A DNA stretch of 64,000 nucleotides from Fervidibacter canadensis (lineage in GTDB: Bacteria > Armatimonadota > Fervidibacteria > Fervidibacterales > Fervidibacteraceae): contig JBGOEJ010000001.1 of the NCBI GenBank assembly GCA_041446545.1, positions 1 to 64,000 of the forward strand, written 5' to 3'. Positions 60,729-64,000 of the stretch are shown here, in pieces (the stretch's first letter is position 1; each line of letters opens with the position of its first letter). Under the pieces are notes generated by a model, which ran no database searches, was not told the origin of the DNA, and worked only from the letters and a program-made list of their open reading frames with translations. Both the position numbers and the translations under genes were made by a program.

Positions 60729-63700
60729 CTACTCCGTTGAAACGGTCTGGTCGGCTTGCTGGCTGACAGGGACGATTTTGACGAACCAACGGTCGGTGTC
60801 GTCCATGAGGGTGCGGACGCGGTGGGCTTCCTGCCATTGACCGCTGCGTTCCAGTTCGTCGGCGTAAGCGCTGAGCAATTCATGGATGTTGCGGACATCG
60901 TTGTCGTTGACGGGCTGGATGCTGACTTTGGCGCTCTTGGCAAGCCGTCGGCGCAATGCCGCTTCGTCAAAGCCCTTTTCGGGCGTCAACTTCACATAGA
61001 CGACGCCACCCGTCATCCCCGCACAAATCCAAGGTCCTGGGTCGCCCAAGACGACGGCACGCCCTGCCGTCATGTATTCAAAGGCGAACCCTTTCAGGTG
61101 GGCTTTGGCGGCGATGTTGATGAGCCCTTGGCTGTCATCAATGGGTTCCGTGATTTCGCCGCCGAAGACGACATCGGCACCCGAAAGGCGGATGCAAGCG
61201 CGGCTATCAGCATAACCTTGCACGACGAAGAAGCCTCGTTGTGCTCCGTAAGCGAAACTTTTGCCGACGCTTCCGTCCAAACGCTTGCCTTCGTGGTTGG
61301 CGCCTTTGAGGATGACGATGCTGCCGCCACAGGCGCCTTTGCCGACGCCATCTTGCGCCCCGCCTTCAACGCGCAAGGTGACTTGCGGGATGTTGAAAGC
61401 GCCCAAACCGTTGCCGGCGATGGTGTGGGTGAGGCGCAACTCCACCCGCTCCAGTTCCTTCAATTTTGGCGGTCGTAACTCCATAGAGCCTTTCGGGTTG
61501 GGCAAGCCGATTTGGGCGCGGGTGATGACACCGGCAAGGTGAGTGCCGATGGCGCGGTCGGCAGCCCCCAATCGGCTGTCTTCGTAGACGATGCGTTTGC
61601 CGTTGCGTTCCACTTCGTCCAAGATGACTTGGGTGATGAGGCGGGTCGTGTAGCCCAAGGGACGATAGACCCGCTTGGTCGTTTCCCGTTGCTCTGTCTC
61701 TTGGAAGACAGGTTTAAGCAAGTCGCTCAGGTCAATCAAGTCTTGCCCACGCGTTTGAGCGAGCAAATCGCTGCGCCCGACCAAATCTTGCAATCGGTCG
61801 GCGCCCAACATGCCTGTCAATCGGCGCAACTCTTCCCCCATGCCGCCAAAGAAGGTGACGAGGGCATCAACTGCCCGCTCAAACTCTCTGGGTTCAAAGC
61901 GCTTCAAGCCACGCCGAGCGGCTTCTTCCTTGCTCTCAATTTGTGTAGCGATGCCGACATGGCAAGTGTCTAACTGGCAACCTCGGCAGATAGTGCAACC
62001 GATGGCGACCATCGCCAAAGTGCCAAAACCCACACGATTAGCGCCCAGCAAGACGCTTTTGAGGACATCTTCGGCGGTGCGCATCCCGCCGTCCGCCCAA
62101 AGTTCCACTTGGTCGCGGATGCCCGCTTCCACCAAAGCGCGATGGGCTTCCTTGATGCCAATTTCGGCGGGCAAGCCGACATACTTGAGGGCGTGGATGC
62201 GTGCCGCTCCCGTCCCGCCATCAAAGCCCGAAAGGGTGATGACATCGGCGCCCGCTTTTGCGATGCCGACAGCGATGACGCCGATGTTGGTGACGACGGG
62301 AACTTTCACGATGACCTTTGCCTTCGGGTTGATGGTCTTCAGTTCGCTGATGAGTTGGGCGAGGTCTTCAATGCTGTAAAGGTCGTGGTTGTTGTTGGGC
62401 GAAATCAAGTCCACGCCGGGCACGGCATATCGCACGGCGGCGACTTTCGGCGTCACTTTCCGCCCCGGCAAATGTCCGCCTTCACCGGGCTTTGCGCCCT
62501 GTCCGATTTTGATTTCCAGCCAGTAGGACGAGTTGCAGTAGTAAGCGTTGACGCCGAAGCGTCCCGATGCGACTTGCTGCCCGCGATTGAAGGGATAGCG
62601 CCCGATCAAATCCTTCAACTCGCCACCTTCGCCCGAAAGCGCCAGCATGTTGAGCCGATAAGCCGCCTCGGCATAAGCGCGATAGGCAATTTCACCCTGC
62701 GAACCGAAGGACATGGACGAGATGAGGAAGGGCAAGTCGTGCCAGCCGATGCCGATGTCCACCCGTTCAGGCGGCACCCATTGCTTTCGGTCGTCCAGAA
62801 ACTGCACATCCAGCAAATGCCGTAGGGCGATGGGATGCTCGCGCTCCAGCGCTTTGACCCGTTCCTCATATTCGCGGTAGTCGCTCTCGCCTGACGCCGC
62901 TCGCCCTGCCGCTTTCCAGACATGCGGGTAAAAGCGGAAATCGCGACGCAAAGGTGAATGGCGCCTTCGCCCCTCACCTCCCGTCCCTTGCCCCATTTCG
63001 CTTCGTCCCTCGTCCCTCGTCCCTCGTCCCCCAAAGATGAGTGCGTGGCGTCGGCGCACCTCGGCATCCCAACGCTCCAAGTTGAAGGCTGCCGTTTCAC
63101 TGCCGTAAAAGTTTTTGCACTCCGTTAGTTCGGCAATTTCGGGTGCGACGCCGATAGAGGCAAAGTTTTTGCCGTAGCCCCGCAGTTCGTGCGTGCCCAT
63201 TGTGGCGATGACTTTTTCTAAGCCCTTGCTCAAGCCGACGATGACATTGCTCAACCGCTGTGCCCGTTCCCATTCGTCGGCGATAGGACAATCAGGTTTC
63301 TCGCCGCACAGCGCCACATCGTAAAGCAAGTAGGGCACGACGGCATCGGCGCCGAGGCTGATGGCGAAAATCAAATCGTGCAGGTTGCGCAAAGCGCCTG
63401 AGCGAAGGATGATGCCACAGCGGCGCCGCAAATTCCGCTGGCTCTTCGCCACCCCACCGTTGCCGTTTTCTTCGTCTCCTTCCATCCAAGTTTCTCGCAG
63501 CGCCTTGTCCACAGCGGCGACAGCAAGATGAGGGTCAAGGAGCAGCGCGTTGGGCGTGAAGGCATCGCCGTCGTCCAAAAGCAAGATGGCAGCGCCATCG
63601 CGAACTGCTTGCACGGCTGCCTCCGTTAACGCTTGCAATGCCTCACGCGCCGTTCGCTTGGAAGGGTAAGCCAACGAGAGGCGGGCAATTTTGTCAGGAG

Positions 63701-64000
63701 CAAAATGCGCCAATGTGGCTTCCAAAGTTTGGGCGTGGGCATCGTCGGCGGCGCGCTCCGAAAGTTCCCGCGAAAGCAATCCTGCCCGTTCCAAGTAGGT
63801 AGCGTCCACCAACAGCGGCGTGTCCAGTTCCAAAAGTTGGTCAAGCAACTTCGCCTGCGCTTCCCTCTCCCATCCGTTACCCGTCCCTCGTCCCGATTCC
63901 CTCGTTCCCTCCAAAGGTGGTCGCTCGCCCAAAAGGGTTTGCGTGTTGAAATGCTCCGTTTCTCGCTCCCTGTCCATAGACGGGTTGGTGACGACGGCGA
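60729..64000 (-). CDS. gltB: Glutamate synthase large subunit, C-terminal part (5' end outside window)
   Basis: The frame is open to the window edge; VVTNPSMDRERETEHF at 63.98 kb matches the middle of GltB, so the N-terminal glutaminase domain lies beyond 64000. Visible are the central domain, the FMN domain (FLISSMSFGSQGEIAYRAY, GQGAKPGEGGHLPG, TLSGFDGGTGAA, ELWADGGMRT), the 3Fe-4S cysteines (CTICRGCQLDTC) and the GXGXG domain (SFAYGAQRGFFVVQG, GGVVYV). GltB makes glutamate from glutamine and 2-oxoglutarate. Two low-complexity insertions interrupt conserved segments. gltD is not seen downstream. Confidence 0.94.
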   Translation of the reverse strand, partial: AVVTNPSMDRERETEHFNTQTLLGERPPLEGTRESGRGTGNGWEREAQAKLLDQLLELDTPLLVDATYLERAGLLSRELSERAADDAHAQTLEATLAHFAPDKIARLSLAYPSKRTAREALQALTEAAVQAVRDGAAILLLDDGDAFTPNALLLDPHLAVAAVDKALRETWMEGDEENGNGGVAKSQRNLRRRCGIILRSGALRNLHDLIFAISLGADAVVPYLLYDVALCGEKPDCPIADEWERAQRLSNVIVGLSKGLEKVIATMGTHELRGYGKNFASIGVAPEIAELTECKNFYGSETAAFNLERWDAEVRRRHALIFGGRGTRDEGRSEMGQGTGGEGRRRHSPLRRDFRFYPHVWKAAGRAASGESDYREYEERVKALEREHPIALRHLLDVQFLDDRKQWVPPERVDIGIGWHDLPFLISSMSFGSQGEIAYRAYAEAAYRLNMLALSGEGGELKDLIGRYPFNRGQQVASGRFGVNAYYCNSSYWLEIKIGQGAKPGEGGHLPGRKVTPKVAAVRYAVPGVDLISPNNNHDLYSIEDLAQLISELKTINPKAKVIVKVPVVTNIGVIAVGIAKAGADVITLSGFDGGTGAARIHALKYVGLPAEIGIKEAHRALVEAGIRDQVELWADGGMRTAEDVLKSVLLGANRVGFGTLAMVAIGCTICRGCQLDTCHVGIATQIESKEEAARRGLKRFEPREFERAVDALVTFFGGMGEELRRLTGMLGADRLQDLVGRSDLLAQTRGQDLIDLSDLLKPVFQETEQRETTKRVYRPLGYTTRLITQVILDEVERNGKRIVYEDSRLGAADRAIGTHLAGVITRAQIGLPNPKGSMELRPPKLKELERVELRLTHTIAGNGLGAFNIPQVTLRVEGGAQDGVGKGACGGSIVILKGANHEGKRLDGSVGKSFAYGAQRGFFVVQGYADSRACIRLSGADVVFGGEITEPIDDSQGLINIAAKAHLKGFAFEYMTAGRAVVLGDPGPWICAGMTGGVVYVKLTPEKGFDEAALRRRLAKSAKVSIQPVNDNDVRNIHELLSAYADELERSGQWQEAHRVRTLMDDTDRWFVKIVPVSQQADQTVSTE
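62968..63035 (-). repeat. G-rich GGGACGA-type repeat, copy 5, in gltB
   Basis: On the plus strand CCCTCGTCCCTCGTCCCTCG within about 68 bases; in the coding sense it is GGGACGAGGGACGAGGGACG. It encodes GGRGTRDEGRSEMGQGTGGE between ALIFG and the conserved LRRDFRFYPHVWKAAGRAA, where other GltB proteins have only a few residues. Confidence 0.8.
63871..63913 (-). repeat. G-rich GGGACGA-type repeat, copy 6, in gltB
   Basis: On the plus strand TTACCCGTCCCTCGTCCCGA and CCCTCGTTCCCTCC; it encodes LEGTRESGRGTGNGWERE directly after the conserved LLGERPP. In frame, like the other copies. Confidence 0.7.

Overview
The window is a gene-dense bacterial chromosome segment of fairly high GC with short intergenic gaps, many ATGA-type overlaps and GAGGTGA-like ribosome binding sites on both strands. 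It contains one tRNA gene and no rRNA or transposase. Gene content (RuvABC, AddAB, FabI, IspF, CinA, Def/Fmt, Cst-type CRISPR-Cas, a very large membrane protein of the DUF6785 kind, GH-like secreted proteins, UPF0175/DUF3368 toxin-antitoxin genes) suggests a heterotrophic, probably thermophilic member of the Armatimonadota/Fervidibacteria neighbourhood. That placement is inference; no rRNA marker is present.

Layout. 1-2.6 kb: a truncated coiled-coil membrane protein built on a 48-bp repeat, a small gene, and larC. 2.0-4.2 kb (minus): an ECF sigma factor, its zinc-binding anti-sigma factor and two envelope proteins. 4.3-6.0 kb: SufT-like, FabI and HIT proteins, ending in a bidirectional hairpin. 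6.0-8.1 kb (minus): a lipoprotein and a membrane-bound PHP phosphoesterase. 8.2-12 kb: ruvC-ruvA-[ThaI-like endonuclease, DNA methyltransferase]-ruvB, a restriction-modification pair lodged inside the Holliday-junction operon. 12-17.3 kb: an enolase-superfamily enzyme, a DUF5916/CBM9 outer-membrane-type protein, tRNA-Gly, cysteine desulfurase and a decayed aspartic-protease locus. 17.4-31 kb: ispF, hpf, addB-addA, purM, cinA, a glycosyltransferase, an LVIVD propeller lipoprotein and hemB. 31-37 kb: two glycosyltransferases flanking a polysaccharide deacetylase, an orphan FecCD permease, an internally duplicated unknown and a TPR protein.

37.2-45.8 kb: a type I-B (Cst/Tneap-like) CRISPR-Cas operon, cas8-cas7-[UPF0175/DUF3368]-cas5-cas3-cas4-[decayed UPF0175/DUF3368]-cas1-cas2. 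It has no cas6 and no array in the window. The genes overlap tightly, so the intact toxin-antitoxin pair is translationally woven between cas7 and cas5. The second pair, between cas4 and cas1, has been fused by a deletion and frameshifted.

46-64 kb: a DUF6785-like membrane protein, an HtrA-type protease, a GH5 enzyme, a thioredoxin/NHL-repeat protein with an in-frame TGA that I read as selenocysteine (UxxC, with a SECIS-like hairpin downstream), a single ORF fusing RNase HI to ribulose-phosphate 3-epimerase, rsmD-coaD-coiled-coil protein (possible AUU start), the divergent fmt/def pair, a 1,311-residue secreted GH-like protein, and the 3' part of the glutamate synthase large subunit. The last two genes carry at least six in-frame insertions of a G-rich GGGACGA-type repeat.

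The strongest candidates for something undescribed are the selenoprotein, the two toxin-antitoxin copies inside one cas operon, the RNase H-Rpe fusion, the restriction-modification pair inside the ruv operon, and the in-frame spread of the G-rich heptamer.
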